From: Pseudoclavibacter triregionum
GTDB taxonomy: Bacteria > Actinomycetota > Actinomycetes > Actinomycetales > Microbacteriaceae
DNA: 64,000 nt
Assembly (NCBI GenBank): GCA_910822395.1
Contig: OU365335.1
Location: 1,984,001 to 2,048,000, forward strand
Reading direction: 5' to 3'
Shown here: positions 21,751 to 32,499 of the stretch, piece after piece
Layout: each line of letters begins with the position of its first letter
How positions within the stretch are numbered: position 1 is the first letter of the stretch
Program-made: the position numbers and the translations under genes
Notes under the pieces: generated by a model
Databases searched by the model: none
The model's input: the letters and a program-made list of their open reading frames with translations, nothing else
What the model was told of the DNA's origin: nothing

Positions 21751-22677
21751 ATGCGCATCGCCTTCGCCGGCACCCCCGAGGTCGCCGTCCCCGCGCTCGA
21801 GGCGCTCGCCGCGTCGGAGCACGAGCTCGTCGCCGTCCTCACCCGCCCCGACGCCCCGCTCGGCCGCAAGCGCGTGCTCACGCCCTCGCCCGTCGCCGCG
21901 CGCGCCGAGGAGCTCGGGTTGCACGTCATCCGCTCGGCGAAGCCCGGCGAGGACATCGTCGCGGAGCTGCGCGAGCTCGGCGTCGAGCTCGGCGTCGTCG
22001 TCGCCTACGGCGCCCTCCTGCGCCTCCCGATGCTCGAGGCGCCCGCGCACGGCTGGATCAACCTCCACTTCTCGCTCCTCCCGAAGCTCCGCGGCGCGGC
22101 GCCCCTCCAGCGGGCCGTCCTCGGCGGCCACGCCGAGACGGGCATCTCGATCTTCCGGCTCGAGGAGGGCCTCGACACGGGTCCCGTCTTCGCCCAGCGC
22201 GCCGTGCCGATCCCGCCCGAGGCGACGAGCGGCGAGCTCCTCGCCGAGCTCGCGCGCGATGCGAGCGGCGACCTCCTCGCCGTCGTCGACGCGATCGCCG
22301 CCGGCACCGCCGTCGCCCGCCCCCAGGAGGGCGAGCCGACGCACGCCCCGAAGCTCGGGCCCGCCGACGGCGTCGTCGACTGGACGCTCCCGGCCGAGCT
22401 CGTCCACGCCCGCATCCGCGGCGCGACCCCGGAGCCGGGCGCCGCGAGCGAGCTCGACGGCCAGCGCCTCAAGCTCCACGCCGTCCGCCGCCTCGAGCCG
22501 GGGGAGCAGGCGCCCGAGCTCGCCCCCGGGGAGGTGCGGATGGCCGCGAAGCGCGTCTACGCGGGCACCGGCTCCGAGCCGATCCGCCTCCTCCGCGTGC
22601 AGCCCGCCGGCAAGCAGGCGATGGACGCGGACGCCTGGTGGCGGGGCCTCGGCCGCGACTCGGCGGTGCTCTCGTGA
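21751..22677 (+). CDS. fmt: Methionyl-tRNA formyltransferase
   Basis: Fmt (308 aa) formylates Met-tRNA(fMet) with 10-formyltetrahydrofolate. The N-terminal Rossmann domain starts MRIAFAGTPEVAVPALE. The catalytic region reads INLHFSLLPKLRGAAPLQRA, with the conserved NxH-SxLPxxRGAAP, then the DTGPVFAQ motif. The C-terminal OB domain follows. AGGAGG lies 4 nt before the ATG. The TGA overlaps the GTG of rsmB, so the two translation-related genes are coupled. Confidence 0.97.
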   Translation: MRIAFAGTPEVAVPALEALAASEHELVAVLTRPDAPLGRKRVLTPSPVAARAEELGLHVIRSAKPGEDIVAELRELGVELGVVVAYGALLRLPMLEAPAHGWINLHFSLLPKLRGAAPLQRAVLGGHAETGISIFRLEEGLDTGPVFAQRAVPIPPEATSGELLAELARDASGDLLAVVDAIAAGTAVARPQEGEPTHAPKLGPADGVVDWTLPAELVHARIRGATPEPGAASELDGQRLKLHAVRRLEPGEQAPELAPGEVRMAAKRVYAGTGSEPIRLLRVQPAGKQAMDADAWWRGLGRDSAVLS

Positions 22678-24206
22678 GGCGCGGAGACGAATCCCGCCCC
22701 GACGATCGCCGCGGCGGAGGACGTCCCAACCAGGGCCGCCGCAGCGGCGGCGCCCCGAAGCGGGGCCGCCGCGAGCAGCGCCGCGAGGGCACGGCATCCG
22801 CCGCCCGCCGCGTCGCCTACGAGGCGATCGGCTCCGTGGCGGACGACGACGCCTACGCGAACCTCGTCCTCCCGAGCCGCCTCCGCGAGGCCGGCCTGAG
22901 CGCCGCCGACGCGGCCTTCGCGACCGAGCTCGTCTACGGAACCCTCCGCCTCCGCGGCCGCTACGACGCGATCATCGCGCTCGCCGCCCGCCGCCCCATG
23001 GAGGAGATCGACGCCCGCGTCGCCGACGCCCTCCGCCTCGGCGCGCACCAGCTCCTCGGCATGCGCGTGCCGAGCCACGCGGCCGTCCACGAGTCGGTCG
23101 AGCTCGTGCGCGAGTACGCGAACCCGGCCGCCGTGGGCTTCGCGAACGGCGTGCTCCGCACGATCGAGCGCGCCTCCGACGAGGAGTGGGACGCCAGGCT
23201 CGCCGAGGCGCTCACGGGCGACGAGCTCGTCGCCGCGCGCACCGCCCACCCGGCCTGGATCCTCCGCGCCCTGCGGCAGTCGCTCGCCGCCGAGGGCCGC
23301 GAGGCCGAGCTCGACGCGCTCCTCGCCGCCGACAACGAGGCGCCCGCCGTCGACCTCGTCGCGCTGCCAGGGCTCGCCGAGGCCGAGGACGTCGCCGAGG
23401 CGCATGCGCCGGACGTCCTCCCGGCCGCGTACGCCCCCACCTCGCTCGACCTGCTCCGCGGCGACCCGCACGAGCTGCCCGAGGCCCGCTCGGGCGCCGT
23501 CCGCGTGCAGGACGAGGGCTCCCAGCTCGTCGCCCTCGCGCTCGCCGCCGCCGCCCTCGAGGGCCGCGCCGCCGACGCGGGCCCCGAGCGCTGGATCGAC
23601 CTCTGCGCGGGCCCCGGCGGCAAGGCCGCGCTCCTCGCCGCGCTCGCCGCGGAGGCCGGCGCCGACTTCACCGCGAACGAGGTGGCGCCGCACCGCGCCG
23701 AGCTCGTCCGCCGCGCGCTCGCCCCGATCGAGGACGCCACGGGCCGGGCCATCCGCGTCACGGCCGAGGACGGCCGCCGCCTGCCCGAGTGGTCGGACGC
23801 GGACGGCGGCTTCGACCGCATCCTCGTCGACGCGCCCTGCACGGGCCTCGGCGCCCTCCGCCGCCGGCCCGAGGCGCGCTGGCGCAAGGCGCCGGGCGAC
23901 GTGCCCGAGCTCGCGGCGATCCAGGAGGCGCTGCTCGAGGCCGCCCTCGACTCGCTCGCGCCCGGCGGCGTCGTCGCCTACGTGACCTGCTCGCCGCACC
24001 TCGCCGAGACGAGCGCGATCGCGGCACGCGGCGCCCGGCGCCCGGGCATCCGCGCGCTCGACGCCGCCGCGGTCGTCGCCGAGCTCAGCCGCTCGCCGAT
24101 CGACCTCGTGCCCCGTCCGCTGGGGGAGGGCACGGCCGTGCAGCTCTGGCCGCATCGGCACGGGACGGATGCGATGTACCTCGCGCTGCTGCAGCGCGAG
24201 GCCTAG
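22674..24206 (+). CDS. rsmB: 16S rRNA (cytosine-967-C5)-methyltransferase (RsmB/Sun family)
   Basis: A 510-residue RsmB-type RNA methyltransferase. It opens with a basic Gly/Arg/Gln-rich tail (residues 1 to about 42), then a NusB-like RNA-binding domain, then the SAM-dependent catalytic domain. SAM contacts are in WIDLCAGPGGKAALLA. The two catalytic cysteines are in VDAPCTGLGALRRRPEARW and YVTCSPHLAET. GTG 22674, overlapping the fmt stop (GTGA), is chosen over ATG 22638, which lies deep in fmt. Family assignment is firm; the exact target base is inferred. Confidence 0.93.
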   Translation: MRRGDESRPDDRRGGGRPNQGRRSGGAPKRGRREQRREGTASAARRVAYEAIGSVADDDAYANLVLPSRLREAGLSAADAAFATELVYGTLRLRGRYDAIIALAARRPMEEIDARVADALRLGAHQLLGMRVPSHAAVHESVELVREYANPAAVGFANGVLRTIERASDEEWDARLAEALTGDELVAARTAHPAWILRALRQSLAAEGREAELDALLAADNEAPAVDLVALPGLAEAEDVAEAHAPDVLPAAYAPTSLDLLRGDPHELPEARSGAVRVQDEGSQLVALALAAAALEGRAADAGPERWIDLCAGPGGKAALLAALAAEAGADFTANEVAPHRAELVRRALAPIEDATGRAIRVTAEDGRRLPEWSDADGGFDRILVDAPCTGLGALRRRPEARWRKAPGDVPELAAIQEALLEAALDSLAPGGVVAYVTCSPHLAETSAIAARGARRPGIRALDAAAVVAELSRSPIDLVPRPLGEGTAVQLWPHRHGTDAMYLALLQREA

Positions 24207-24233
24207 GCCTCCGGCCGGCCCCGGGGCCCTCGC

Positions 24234-24239
24234 TAGCCT
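24234..24239 (+). promoter_or_regulatory. -10 box of leaderless rpe
   Basis: TAGCCT ends 6 nt before the rpe ATG (24246), with no ribosome binding site between them. Confidence 0.5.
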
Positions 24240-24245
24240 GGTCCC

Positions 24246-24932
24246 ATGCAGGCACGCATCCACCCGTCGATCCTCGCCGCCGACTTCGCGAACTTCGAGC
24301 GCGAGCTCGAGCGCATCCGCACGGCCGACGCCGCCCACGTCGACGTCATGGACAACCACTTCGTGCCGAACCTCACCTTCGGCCAGCCCATGGTCGAGCG
24401 CCTCCAGGCCGTGAGCCCGATCCCGCTCGACCTCCACCTCATGATCGAGGACCCGGATCGCTGGGCCCCGCAGTTCGCTGAGATGGGCGTCTGGTCGGTC
24501 ACCTTCCACGCCGAGGCCGCCACCGCGCCGGTCACCCTCGCCCGGAACATCCGCGCCGCGGGCGCCCGCGCGGGCATCGCCCTGCGTCCAGGGACCCCGC
24601 TCGCCGCCGTCGAGGAGCTCCTCGGCTCCTTCGACCAGCTGCTCATCATGACCGTCGAGCCCGGTTTCGGCGGCCAGTCCTTCATGCGCGAGACGATGCC
24701 GAAGCTGCGCCAGGCGCGCGAGCTCGCGGACCGCACGGGACTCGAGCTCCACCTCCAGGTCGACGGCGGCATCACGGCGCAGACGATCGAGATGGCGGCC
24801 GAGCACGGCGCCGACAGCTTCGTGGCCGGATCGGCCGTCTTCCGCGGCGAGCCCGCCGAGCAGATCCAGGCGCTCCGCGACGCCGCCGCCGCGCACGCCC
24901 ACGGGCACGCGGAGCAGCCGCTGGAGGCCTAG
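24246..24932 (+). CDS. rpe: Ribulose-phosphate 3-epimerase
   Basis: Rpe (228 aa) interconverts ribulose-5-phosphate and xylulose-5-phosphate in the pentose phosphate pathway. The TIM-barrel landmarks are [30 protein letters not shown] with the metal-binding Asp and His, [20 protein letters not shown] and VDGGI. The start fits a leaderless transcript. It lies between rsmB and the his genes and is probably a separate unit. Confidence 0.97.
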   Translation: MQARIHPSILAADFANFERELERIRTADAAHVDVMDNHFVPNLTFGQPMVERLQAVSPIPLDLHLMIEDPDRWAPQFAEMGVWSVTFHAEAATAPVTLARNIRAAGARAGIALRPGTPLAAVEELLGSFDQLLIMTVEPGFGGQSFMRETMPKLRQARELADRTGLELHLQVDGGITAQTIEMAAEHGADSFVAGSAVFRGEPAEQIQALRDAAAAHAHGHAEQPLEA

Positions 24933-24981
24933 GCCCGCGGCCCCGGCCCCGGCACCGCGCCGAGCGGCCTCCCGCGGGGAC

Positions 24982-24987
24982 TACCCT
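24982..24987 (+). promoter_or_regulatory. -10 box of leaderless hisE
   Basis: TACCCT ends 7 nt before the hisE GTG (24995). A promoter here would drive hisE-hisG-hisF-hisI. Confidence 0.5.
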
Positions 24988-24994
24988 GGGAGCC

Positions 24995-25258
24995 GTGAAG
25001 ACCTTCGACGACCTCTACGCCGAACTCGCCGAGAAGGCCCGGACCCGCCCCGAGGGATCCGGCACGGTGAAGGAGCTCGACTCGGGCGTCCACGGCATCG
25101 GCAAGAAGATCGTCGAGGAGGCCGCCGAGGTCTGGATGGCCTGCGAGCACGAGTCCGTCGAGGAGGCGACCGTCGAGATGTCGCAGCTCGTCTACCACCT
25201 CCAGGTCATGATGATCGCGAAGGGCATCACGCCCGAGGACCTCTATCGCGCCCTCTAG
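24995..25258 (+). CDS. hisE: Phosphoribosyl-ATP pyrophosphatase
   Basis: HisE (87 aa) hydrolyses phosphoribosyl-ATP to phosphoribosyl-AMP, step two of histidine synthesis. The MazG-like helical fold is marked by [17 protein letters not shown] with its metal-binding glutamates. It is a stand-alone protein, as in other actinobacteria, rather than a HisIE fusion. The GTG start fits the leaderless promoter. hisG follows after 88 bp. Confidence 0.95.
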   Translation: MKTFDDLYAELAEKARTRPEGSGTVKELDSGVHGIGKKIVEEAAEVWMACEHESVEEATVEMSQLVYHLQVMMIAKGITPEDLYRAL

Positions 25259-25346
25259 GGCCGCCCGCGCACGACCCGCCGCCGCAGCCTCAGACCCAGC
25301 CTCCCGCGCCCGCCGCGCCCCAGCTCCCCGCAGAAGAAGGACCCCA

Positions 25347-26189
25347 ATGCTCCGCATCGCCGTGCCGAACAAGGGCATGCTCGCCGAGACCGCGAACGCC
25401 ATGCTCGAGGAGGCCGGATACCGCGGCCGCCGCGACTCCCGCGAGCTCAGCGCCATCGACCCGAAGAACGACGTCGAGTTCTTCTACCTGCGCCCGCGCG
25501 ACATCGCGACCTACGTCGGCTCGGGCGTCCTCGACATCGGCATCACCGGCCGCGACCTCCTCCTCGACGCGAACTCGCCCGCGACCCAGATCCGCGAGCT
25601 CGGCTTCGGCGACTCGACCTTCCGCTTCGCCTCCGAGCCCGGCCGCTTCAGCGACCCGAAGGAGCTCTCCGGCAAGCGCGTCGCGACGAGCTACGTCGGC
25701 CTCCTCGAGCGCTGGTTCGCGAAGGAGGGCATCGAGGGCGCGACCCTCGTGAAGCTCGACGGCGCCGTCGAGTCGTCGATCCGCCTCGGCGTCGCCGACG
25801 CGATCGCCGACGTCGTCTCCACCGGCGGCACGCTGAAGAAGGCGGGCCTGGAGATCTTCGGCCCGGTCATCCTCGAGTCGACGGCGCTGCTCGTCTCGAC
25901 GCCCGAGAAGGTCGGCGCCGCGCAGACGCTCATCGGCCGCCTCGACGGCGTGCTCGTCGCCCGCCGCCACGCGATGATCGACTACGACATCCCGCAGTCG
26001 CTCCTCGAGCAGGCCGTCGCGATCACGCCGGGCTTCCAGTCGCCGACGATCTCGCCGATGCGCGACGAGGACTGGGTCGCCGTGCGCTCGATGATCCCCG
26101 TCGACGAGACGAACCACATCATGGACCGCCTCCACGACCTCGGCGCCCGCGCCATCCTCGTCACGGCCATCCAGGCCGCGCGGATGTAG
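25347..26189 (+). CDS. hisG: ATP phosphoribosyltransferase
   Basis: HisG (280 aa) commits ATP and PRPP to histidine synthesis. It is the long form, whose C-terminal regulatory domain binds histidine, so feedback inhibition is expected. Visible are [13 protein letters not shown], the ITGRDLLLD segment, the PRPP loop around [20 protein letters not shown], and the C-terminal [16 protein letters not shown]. The sequence AGAAGAAGG a few bases before the ATG serves as ribosome binding site. Confidence 0.96.
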   Translation: MLRIAVPNKGMLAETANAMLEEAGYRGRRDSRELSAIDPKNDVEFFYLRPRDIATYVGSGVLDIGITGRDLLLDANSPATQIRELGFGDSTFRFASEPGRFSDPKELSGKRVATSYVGLLERWFAKEGIEGATLVKLDGAVESSIRLGVADAIADVVSTGGTLKKAGLEIFGPVILESTALLVSTPEKVGAAQTLIGRLDGVLVARRHAMIDYDIPQSLLEQAVAITPGFQSPTISPMRDEDWVAVRSMIPVDETNHIMDRLHDLGARAILVTAIQAARM

Positions 26190-26191
26190 CG

Positions 26192-27037
26192 ATGGCGGAC
26201 GCACCGAAGCTCGAGACCAGCGCGGCCGGCGACCTGCCGATCCGCGTCATCCCCTGCCTCGACGTCGCCGACGGCCGCGTCGTGAAGGGCGTGAACTTCC
26301 GTAGCCTCGCCGACGCGGGCGACCCCGTCGAGCTCGCGGCCCGCTACGGGGCCGAGGGCGCCGACGAGCTCACCTTCCTCGACGTCACCGCGACGAGCGA
26401 CGACCGCTCGACGATGCTCGACGTCGTGACCCGCACGGCCGAGCAGGTCTTCATCCCGCTCACGGTCGGCGGCGGCGTCCGCTCCGTCGACGACGTGCAC
26501 CGCCTCCTCGCCGCCGGAGCCGACAAGGTCGGCGTGAACTCGGCCGCGATCGCGCGCCCGGAGCTCGTCGACGAGATCGCCGCGGCCTTCGGGGCGCAGG
26601 TGCTCGTGCTCTCGCTCGACATCCGCCGCTCCGAGCGCCAGCCCTCGGGCTTCGCCGTGACGACCCACGGCGGCCGCCGCGAGGCGGACCTCGACGCCCT
26701 CCGGTGGGCCCGCGAGGTCGCCGAGCGCGGCGCGGGGGAGCTCCTCGTGAACTCGATGGACGCCGACGGCACGAAGGCCGGCTTCGACCTCGAGCTCATC
26801 CGCCTCGTCCGCGAGCTCGCGAACGTGCCGATCATCGCCTCTGGCGGCGCCGGGAAGGCCGAGCACTTCGCGCCCGCGGTCGAGGCCGGGGCGGACGCCG
26901 TGCTCGCGGCGAGCGTGTTCCACCACGGCATCCTCTCGATCGGCGAGGTGAAGGACGCCATGGCCGAGGCCGGCTGGCTCGTGCGCCGTCCGAGCGCCGC
27001 CTCCGCGTCCTCGTCCTCGGAGGCCGCCCGTGCGTGA
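26192..27037 (+). CDS. hisF: Imidazole glycerol phosphate synthase cyclase subunit
   Basis: HisF (281 aa) uses ammonia from HisH to close the imidazole ring and release AICAR. The barrel begins [20 protein letters not shown], with the first catalytic aspartate in CLDV, and the second lies in VNSMDADGT. About 17 extra N-terminal residues precede the barrel, and a Ser/Ala-rich tail ends the protein. The stop overlaps the hisI GTG by 8 bp. No hisH, hisA or hisB is present in the window, so the pathway is split. Confidence 0.96.
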   Translation: MADAPKLETSAAGDLPIRVIPCLDVADGRVVKGVNFRSLADAGDPVELAARYGAEGADELTFLDVTATSDDRSTMLDVVTRTAEQVFIPLTVGGGVRSVDDVHRLLAAGADKVGVNSAAIARPELVDEIAAAFGAQVLVLSLDIRRSERQPSGFAVTTHGGRREADLDALRWAREVAERGAGELLVNSMDADGTKAGFDLELIRLVRELANVPIIASGGAGKAEHFAPAVEAGADAVLAASVFHHGILSIGEVKDAMAEAGWLVRRPSAASASSSSEAARA

Positions 27038-27479
27038 CGTCGCCGCCCTCGAGCCCGCCGAGATCGAGGCGATCGTCGCGGCCGCCCGCTTCGACGAGCG
27101 CGGCCTCATCCCCGCCGTCGTGACGCAGGCCGGCACGCGCGAGCTGCTCATGGTCGCGTGGCTCTCGGCCGAGTCGATGCGGATGACCCTGGCCTCGCGC
27201 GAGGTGACGTACTGGTCCCGCTCCCGCGGCGAGCTCTGGCGCAAGGGCGCCACGAGCGGCAACACGCAGCGCCTCGTCTCCTTCGCCGTGGACTGCGACG
27301 CGGACGTCGTCCACCTCGAGGTCGAGCAGCGCGGTCCCGCCTGCCACACGGGGACGCGGAGCTGCTTCGACGGCGACCCGCTCGCCGTGCGCTTCGCGGA
27401 GCCGCAGCCGCAGAACTCGGCGATCGACAGCCGCCCTGCCGATCCCTCCAGCGAGGACGCCGCGGAAGGCGCGCGATGA
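27030..27479 (+). CDS. hisI: Phosphoribosyl-AMP cyclohydrolase
   Basis: HisI (149 aa) opens the purine ring of phosphoribosyl-AMP. The metal-site signature [13 protein letters not shown] and the cysteines of [10 protein letters not shown] are intact, as is the [18 protein letters not shown] active-site stretch. It has a slightly extended C terminus ([10 protein letters not shown]). The GTG start is inside the end of hisF, and its TGA overlaps the next ATG, so histidine and tryptophan-linked genes are translated in one run. Confidence 0.95.
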   Translation: MRDVAALEPAEIEAIVAAARFDERGLIPAVVTQAGTRELLMVAWLSAESMRMTLASREVTYWSRSRGELWRKGATSGNTQRLVSFAVDCDADVVHLEVEQRGPACHTGTRSCFDGDPLAVRFAEPQPQNSAIDSRPADPSSEDAAEGAR

Positions 27480-28222
27480 GCGGCCGCGGCGGCCGCAGCG
27501 CCCGCAACCGCACGCTCCTCGGCGCGCTCCTCGGCTCGGCCCTCCTCATGGTCGGCTCGGCCGTCCCGTGGGTGACGGTGCGCGGCGAGCTCGCCGGATC
27601 CGGCCCCGTCGACCTCTCGGTGGCGGGGGAGACCGCGGCCCCGGCCATCCTCGCCTTCGGCATCGCCGGCGCCGCGCTCGCGCTCGCGCTGCTCATCGCC
27701 GGCCCGCTCTTCCGCCGGCTCCTCGGCGGACTCGCCGTGCTCCTGGGCGTCGTCGCGGTCTGGCAGACGATCCTGCCCATGCTCGACCCCGTGAAGTCCG
27801 CGGCGCCCGCCGTCCGCGAGGCGACCGGCCTCTCCGACCTCCCGGCCGTGCGCGCCGCGGTGCCCGAGGGCGCCGCTGCGATCGCCCCGGGCGTCGCGCT
27901 CGGCCTCCTCGGCGGACTCGTCCTCGCCCTCGCGGGCGTGCTCGCGATGCGCGCCGCCGACTCGTGGGGCGGCCGCTCGCGCCGCTTCGAGGACGCCTCC
28001 TCCGGCGCCGCCGCCGCCGACGGCCCGGACGCGGCCCCGCGCAGCCGAAGCGACCGGCGCATCGCGCAGTGGGACGCCCTCAGCCACGGCGATGACCCGA
28101 CGGACGGCCTCGGTGAGCTCGACGAGCTCGCGGAGCTCGACGGCGAGGCCGGCGACGCGCCCGACGACGCGCCCCAGCCGCCGACGACCGAGGGCGACGA
28201 GACCGCCCGTCCGGCCCACTAG
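27476..28222 (+). CDS. Trp-operon-associated integral membrane protein
   Basis: A 248-residue protein with four predicted membrane helices, beginning LLGALLGSALLMVGSAVPWV, then hydrophobic stretches around residues 50-75, 80-95 and 135-160. A long Asp/Glu/Ala-rich cytoplasmic tail ends the protein. It matches the actinobacterial Trp_oprn_chp family that sits before trpC, where tryptophan transport has been proposed but not proved. The ATG overlaps the hisI stop. The stop codon TAG forms part of the -10 hexamer for the next genes (28220-28225). Confidence 0.85.
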   Translation: MSGRGGRSARNRTLLGALLGSALLMVGSAVPWVTVRGELAGSGPVDLSVAGETAAPAILAFGIAGAALALALLIAGPLFRRLLGGLAVLLGVVAVWQTILPMLDPVKSAAPAVREATGLSDLPAVRAAVPEGAAAIAPGVALGLLGGLVLALAGVLAMRAADSWGGRSRRFEDASSGAAAADGPDAAPRSRSDRRIAQWDALSHGDDPTDGLGELDELAELDGEAGDAPDDAPQPPTTEGDETARPAH

Positions 28223-28225
28223 ACT
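28220..28225 (+). promoter_or_regulatory. -10 box of the trp gene run
   Basis: TAGACT overlaps the stop codon of the preceding gene and lies 31 nt before the ATG at 28257, leaving a short leader with AAGGAG. It could give trpC-trpB-trpA-lgt a start independent of his. I see no leader peptide or attenuator. Confidence 0.4.
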
Positions 28226-28256
28226 GGTCCAAGCCCACCGAGCAAGGAGATCCCGC

Positions 28257-28526
28257 ATGAGCAAGTCCGCCGCGGACGCCCAGGTCATCGACGCGCAGAC
28301 GGATGCCACGACGCGTCCCGCCTACGTCGAGCCCCACGAGGACGAGGGCCACTCGGTCGCCGGCTGGGTCGGCGTCCTCGTCATGCTCATCGGCATCGCC
28401 ACGATCGCCGTCGCCCTCTTCTTCGACCAGTTCACGATCGCCTACATCGGCATCGGCATCGTCGCCGTCGGCATCATCCTCTGGCCGATCCTCAAGGCCG
28501 CCGGCCTCGGACCGAAGAAGCACTAG
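28257..28526 (+). CDS. Small trp-linked membrane protein (DUF6704/HGxxPAAW-like)
   Basis: An 89-residue protein. It has a polar N terminus (about 30 residues), two membrane helices ([19 protein letters not shown] and the ITYIG-like segment [19 protein letters not shown]) and a basic tail ([10 protein letters not shown]). The GHSVAGW turn before helix 1 resembles the small membrane proteins found upstream of trpC across actinobacteria. The ATG follows AAGGAG by 6-7 nt. No function is established; the constant link to trp genes suggests a role in transport or assembly. Confidence 0.8.
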   Translation: MSKSAADAQVIDAQTDATTRPAYVEPHEDEGHSVAGWVGVLVMLIGIATIAVALFFDQFTIAYIGIGIVAVGIILWPILKAAGLGPKKH

Positions 28527-28529
28527 GCC

Positions 28530-29299
28530 GTGCTCGACGGCCTCCTCCAGGGCTCGCTCGAGGACGCCGCGCGCCGGCGGGCCGAGAAGCCGACCGCCCT
28601 CGTCGAGCGCGAGGCGCTCGAGCGCGAGCCCGCGCTCGACGCCCTCGCCCTGCTCGCGCCCCGCGAGCGCGTGCACATCATCGCCGAGGTGAAGCGCGCG
28701 AGTCCCTCGCGAGGCGAGCTCGCCGAGATCCCCGACCCGGCCGCCCTCGCCGCCATCTACGAGGGCGCGGGCGCCTCCGCCGTCTCCGTTCTCACGGAGG
28801 AGCGCCGCTTCAAGGGCTCGCTCGCCGACCTCGAGGCCGTGCGCGCCGCCGTCCGCATCCCCGTGCTCCGCAAGGAGTTCATCGGCGAGGAGCACCAGCT
28901 CCTCGAGGCCCGCGCCGCGGGCGCCGACCTCGCGCTCCTCATCGTCGCCGCGCTCGAGCAGCCCGTGCTCGAGCGGCTCGCGCGCTTCACCGAGCAGCTC
29001 GGCATGACGCCGCTCATCGAGGCCCACTCCCGCGACGAGGTCCTCCGCGGCGTCGACGCGGGCGCCGGCCTCCTCGGCGTGAACGCCCGCGACCTCACGA
29101 CCTTCGAGCTCCACCCGGAGCGCTTCGGCGAGCTGCGCGGGCTCATCCCCGCGGGCGTCGTCGCCGTCGCCGAGAGCGCCGTCTCGAAGCCCGCCGACGT
29201 CCGCGCCTACCGCGACGCCGGCGCCGACGCCGTGCTCATCGGCGAGGCGCTCGTCACCGACGGCGACCCCGCCTCGACCATGGAAGCCCTCCTCTCCGC

Positions 29300-29303
<4 letters not shown>
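28530..29303 (+). CDS. trpC: Indole-3-glycerol phosphate synthase
   Basis: TrpC (257 aa) closes the indole ring from CdRP. The catalytic lysine motif [34 protein letters not shown] and [12 protein letters not shown] are present, with the phosphate-binding AVSKPADV and LIGEAL ends. The GTG start is 3 bp after the small membrane protein, and the stop overlaps trpB (ATGA). trpE, trpG, trpD and trpF are not in the window. Confidence 0.97.
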
Positions 29304-30607
<1,304 letters not shown>

Positions 30608-30612
30608 GCGGC

Positions 30613-31488
30613 ATGAGCGAGCAGCAGCACCCGACGACCTCCACCCAGCCCGCGGGCCGCGGCCCCTCCGTCGCCGACGCCATCGACGCCGCGCGCGCCG
30701 AGGGCCGCGGCGTCCTCATCGGCTACCTCCCGACCGGCTTCCCGGACCTCGAGACCTCGATCGCCGCCGCGATCGCCATCCTCGAGGCCGGCGTCGACGT
30801 GCTCGAGCTCGGGATGCCCTACTCCGACCCGGTCATGGACGGCCCGGTCATCCAGGCCGCGAGCGTGCAGGCCCTCGAGCGCGGCTTCCGCGTCGCCGAC
30901 GTCTTCACGGCCATCCGCCGCATCCGCGAGGCCACGGGCAAGCCCATCCTCGTCATGAGCTACTGGAACCTCGTGCTCCAGCACGGCGTCGACGACTTCG
31001 CCCGCGAGCTCGCGGCGGCCGGGGGATCGGGCCTCATCACGCCGGATCTCATCCCCGACGAGGCCGTCGAGTGGATGGCCGCCTCCGAGCGCCACGGCCT
31101 CGACCGCGTCTTCCTCGCCGCGCCGACCTCCTCCGACGAGCGCCTCGGGATGATCGCCGAGCGCTCGCGCGGCTTCGTCTACACCGTCTCGACGATGGGC
31201 ACGACCGGCGCCCGCGAGGACGTCGACGCCGCGGCCCGCGCCCTCGCCGACCGCCTCCACCGGGCCGGCTGCGAGCGCGCCTGCGTCGGCATCGGCATCT
31301 CCACGCCCGCCCAGGTCGCCGAGGTGCTCGGCTACGCCGAGGGCGCGATCGTCGGCTCGGCGCTCGTGAAGGCCCTCGCCGACGGCGGCGTCGACGGCGT
31401 CCGCGAGGTCGCCGCGCGCCTCGCCGCGGGAGCCCGCGGCGCCGTCGCGCCGCAGCCCGAGGCCGCCGCCGGGGGAGACCGCGCATGA
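30613..31488 (+). CDS. trpA: Tryptophan synthase alpha chain
   Basis: TrpA (291 aa) cleaves indole-3-glycerol phosphate and passes indole to TrpB. The catalytic Glu and Asp are in LELGMPYSDPVMDGPVIQ, and the phosphate-binding GIGISTPAQVAE and IVGSALVKAL loops are present. ATG 30613 is chosen because GGAGG at 30598-30602 is well spaced for it. The GTG at 30604, overlapping the trpB stop, is too close to that site. About 20 extra polar residues precede the barrel. The stop overlaps lgt (ATGA). Confidence 0.96.
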   Translation: MSEQQHPTTSTQPAGRGPSVADAIDAARAEGRGVLIGYLPTGFPDLETSIAAAIAILEAGVDVLELGMPYSDPVMDGPVIQAASVQALERGFRVADVFTAIRRIREATGKPILVMSYWNLVLQHGVDDFARELAAAGGSGLITPDLIPDEAVEWMAASERHGLDRVFLAAPTSSDERLGMIAERSRGFVYTVSTMGTTGAREDVDAAARALADRLHRAGCERACVGIGISTPAQVAEVLGYAEGAIVGSALVKALADGGVDGVREVAARLAAGARGAVAPQPEAAAGGDRA

Positions 31489-32498
31489 TCGGCGCCCTCG
31501 CCCCGCGCTCCATCCCGAGCCCGCCGCTCGAGTGGTCGGTGCTCCACCTCGGCCCGGTCACGATCCACACCTACGCGCTCTGCATCGTCGCCGGCATCGT
31601 CCTCGCGACGCTCTGGACGAACCATCGCCTCACGAAGCGCGGCGGCGAGCCGTGGGTCGTCATCGACATCATCCTCTGGGCGATCCCGCTCGGCCTGCTC
31701 GGGGCGCGGCTCTACCACGTCGTCACGCACCCCGGCGACTTCTTCTACCAGGGCGCCGACCCGATGCGGATCTTCTACATCTGGGAGGGCGGCAACGCGA
31801 TCATCGGCGCGCTCCTCGGCGGCGCGGTCGGCGCGTGGATCGGCTGCCGGCTCGCGAAGATCCGCCTCCTCTCCTTCGCCGACGCGCTCGCGCCCGCCAT
31901 GCTCCTCGCGCAGGCCGTCGGCCGCCTCGGGAACTGGTTCAACCACGAGCTCTACGGCTGGCCGACCGACCTGCCGTGGGGCCTCGAGATCGAGCGCTCG
32001 AACCCGGCCTACCCCTCGGGGCTGCCGGCGGGCGTGCTCTTCCACCCGACGTTCCTCTACGAGATGATCTGGAACCTCATCGGCATCGGCATCATCCTGC
32101 TCGCGGAGCGGATGTTCCGGATGCGCTGGGGCCGCGCCTTCGCGCTCTACCTCATCTGGTACGGCCTCGGCCGCATATGGATCGAGTCGATCCGCCTCGA
32201 CTACTCGGAGATCGTGCTGGGCCTGCGCTCGAACGTGCTCGGCGCGCTCGTGCTCGTGCTCGTCGGCGCGGCGCTGCTCTGGTGGCAGAGCCGCCGGCAC
32301 CCGGAGCCGGAGACGTCGATCCTCCTCGAGGACGCGGAGCCGGCCGCCCGCGCCGCCGCCGATGCGGACGCCCACGACCGCGAGCTCGACGCCGCGAAGG
32401 CCGACGCCGACGCCGCCGAGCGGCCCGACGCGCCGGAGGATTCCGAGCCAGTCACCGCCGGGGCCACCTCCCGCAACGCGAGCGAAACATCCCGGTAA
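31485..32498 (+). CDS. lgt: Prolipoprotein diacylglyceryl transferase
   Basis: Lgt (337 aa) attaches diacylglycerol to the lipobox cysteine of prolipoproteins in the membrane. Seven membrane helices are predicted. The signature VGRLGNWFNHELYG, the early HPGDFFY segment and the RMRWGRAFALYLIWYGLGR region are present. A cytoplasmic tail of about 60 residues, rich in Asp, Ala and Glu, follows the last helix. It ends the trp run, as in many actinobacteria. The lipoprotein at 40347 is one likely substrate. Confidence 0.95.
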   Translation: MIGALAPRSIPSPPLEWSVLHLGPVTIHTYALCIVAGIVLATLWTNHRLTKRGGEPWVVIDIILWAIPLGLLGARLYHVVTHPGDFFYQGADPMRIFYIWEGGNAIIGALLGGAVGAWIGCRLAKIRLLSFADALAPAMLLAQAVGRLGNWFNHELYGWPTDLPWGLEIERSNPAYPSGLPAGVLFHPTFLYEMIWNLIGIGIILLAERMFRMRWGRAFALYLIWYGLGRIWIESIRLDYSEIVLGLRSNVLGALVLVLVGAALLWWQSRRHPEPETSILLEDAEPAARAAADADAHDRELDAAKADADAAERPDAPEDSEPVTAGATSRNASETSR

Positions 32499-32499
32499 C
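32473..32499 (+). promoter_or_regulatory. GlnR-like binding site upstream of gltBD
   Basis: Three pentamers at 11-bp steps read GCAAC-N6-GAAAC-N6-GTAAC (32473-32477, 32484-32488, 32495-32499). This follows the alternating gTnAC/GaAAC pattern of actinobacterial GlnR boxes, with one deviation. The site overlaps the last codons of lgt and lies 11 nt before a TACGCT -10 hexamer (32510-32515). Confidence 0.5.

Noticed and set aside
17312-24481. Plus-strand open frame of more than 2300 codons across coaBC to rpe
   Set aside because: It runs out of frame through seven clear genes and is Arg/Pro/Ala-rich. It is a GC artefact.
28220-28260. trp attenuator with leader peptide
   Set aside because: The leader between the -10 box and the next gene is about 30 nt. 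It has no Trp codons and no alternative hairpins.
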